From an uncultured Mycoplasmatota bacterium (GTDB lineage: Bacteria; Bacillota_I; Bacilli_A; RF39; UBA660): DNA of 14,112 nucleotides. Below the pieces are notes generated by a model. The model made no database searches. It was not told where the DNA came from and worked only from the letters and a program-made list of their open reading frames with translations. The translations under genes were made by a program, and so were the position numbers. This document shows, one piece after another, positions 13,450-14,112 of the stretch (position 1 is its first letter; each line of letters begins with the position of its first letter). The stretch spans positions 1 through 14,112 of the forward strand of contig USET01000014.1 of the NCBI GenBank assembly GCA_900553765.1, in the 5' to 3' direction.

Positions 13450-14112
13450 CTTTAAAATGATTTTCTATAAACTTCTTATTGTTGATAATCCTTTCGTTAT
13501 TTGGATCCAATGATAGTGCCGCATTCACATAAATGAGTGATTTTTCATCATTTCCTAATTCAAAATAGCAGATAGAAAGTACGTCTTCTACAGTACCGTT
13601 ATAACAAAATGGTTCATTGATATAACTTTTTTCGTTTTTCGGAATAGCCAGCGCTTGTTCTAATACGCGAACAGCTTCTTGATATCTTTTTTGAAAATAG
13701 TAGAGTAATCCTAATTCTACAAAAGGATCTCTCAAATAAGGTGCTTCTTGTGTCGCCTTTATAAACCATTCTTCTGCGTGTTCAAAATCTTCTTGATATT
13801 GATAGCATCTTCCGATAAAACGTATAGAAGCGCATCGTTCATCTTTCCAAGTTGCTCTTTTTAAAGATAAATGTTTCTTAAGTGTATCAATAGCTTCTTG
13901 ATATCTCCCATAATACATGTATTCTCTTCCCAAATAATGCATATTTCTATCATCATCAGGATCTTCTTTTACCGATAATTCTAATAAAGGAAGATAACTT
14001 GATCTGGATTTTGTTTGATCGGGATAGTGATTTACTGTCATATCATCTAAAGTGATAAATGACTCTTCCCCATCGTATGATAATACTTCATGTACCGGAT
14101 GCGTCCAACGGT
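13433..14112 (-). CDS. C-terminal part of a TPR-containing family 2 glycosyltransferase (partial, N-terminus beyond the right edge)
   Basis: The reading frame stays open to the right edge with no start of its own: upstream of the internal ATG 14041 it reads RWTHPVHEVLSYDGEE, then DDMTVNHYPDQTKSRSSYL. The W-x-x-PVHE motif followed by an H-x-PD-x-x-KSR segment is typical of the end of the GT-A catalytic domain in GT2 proteins with C-terminal TPRs (the group that includes SunS-like enzymes). The rest (about 190 residues) is TPR-like: LGREYMYYGRYQEAIDTL, FIGRCYQYQEDFEHAEEWF, LGLLYYFQKRYQEAVRVLEQAL and an atypical final LSICYFELGNDEKSLIYVNAAL. Such enzymes transfer sugars from nucleotide donors; the acceptor is unknown. 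At least 225 residues are present, and the donor-binding DxD region lies outside the window. A terminator follows directly. Confidence 0.82.
   Translation of the reverse strand, partial: RWTHPVHEVLSYDGEESFITLDDMTVNHYPDQTKSRSSYLPLLELSVKEDPDDDRNMHYLGREYMYYGRYQEAIDTLKKHLSLKRATWKDERCASIRFIGRCYQYQEDFEHAEEWFIKATQEAPYLRDPFVELGLLYYFQKRYQEAVRVLEQALAIPKNEKSYINEPFCYNGTVEDVLSICYFELGNDEKSLIYVNAALSLDPNNERIINNKKFIENHFKELKQS

Noticed and set aside
1..14112. CRISPR array, IS element, prophage, toxin-antitoxin or defence system
   Set aside because: No regularly spaced repeats, transposase or integrase motifs, terminal inverted repeats or attachment-site duplications were seen; the gene content is core chromosome.

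Overview
The window comes from a low-GC, endospore-forming member of the Bacillota. The base composition is AT-rich, with strong AGGAGG/GGTGAT-type Shine-Dalgarno (SD) sequences and U-tailed intrinsic terminators. It carries a GerA-type germinant receptor operon, spmA/spmB with a sporulation-type D-Ala-D-Ala carboxypeptidase, and a T-box in front of an aminoacyl-tRNA synthetase. I would place it near Bacilli/Erysipelotrichia-like or uncultured gut Bacilli, but the exact lineage cannot be read from the sequence. It is ordinary chromosome: no IS element, prophage, CRISPR array, tRNA or rRNA is visible.

Layout. 1-1778 (minus): rlmD-type 23S rRNA methyltransferase followed by an inositol-monophosphatase-family gene that runs off the left edge. 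1869-5638 (plus): a germinant receptor operon in the order A-C-B, each gene overlapping the next, divergent from rlmD and with a possible sigma-G promoter inside the rlmD start region. 5651-6472 (minus): an unrecognised tail-anchored protein sharing a bidirectional terminator with the ger operon. 6583-6777 (plus): a one-cluster ferredoxin. 6805-9747 (minus): dacB-like, spmA, spmB, rluB, the same order as in Bacillus subtilis, with rluB having its own housekeeping-type promoter. 9813-10808 (minus): a small lipoprotein and an orphan pilin-like protein. 10863-12522 (minus): asnS behind a complete T-box leader with an AAC specifier. 12525-13374 (minus): a DUF3603-like protein and a two-helix membrane peptide. 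13433-14112 (minus): the C-terminal part of a glycosyltransferase with TPR repeats, cut by the right edge.

How the genes work together. Two blocks serve the spore. SpmA/SpmB and the DacB-like carboxypeptidase act on core dehydration and cortex peptidoglycan while the spore forms. The GerA-C-B proteins sense germinants in the finished spore. RlmD, RluB and AsnS are translation-related housekeeping genes. The genome is packed tightly: neighbouring genes overlap, most terminator stems contain the stop codon of the gene they end, and several sigma-A-like promoters sit only 15-19 nt ahead of the start codon.

I found no clear new multi-gene system. The least explained items are the tail-anchored protein at 5651-6472, the lone pilin-like protein, the overlapping DUF3603/membrane-peptide pair, and the compact promoter and terminator architecture.
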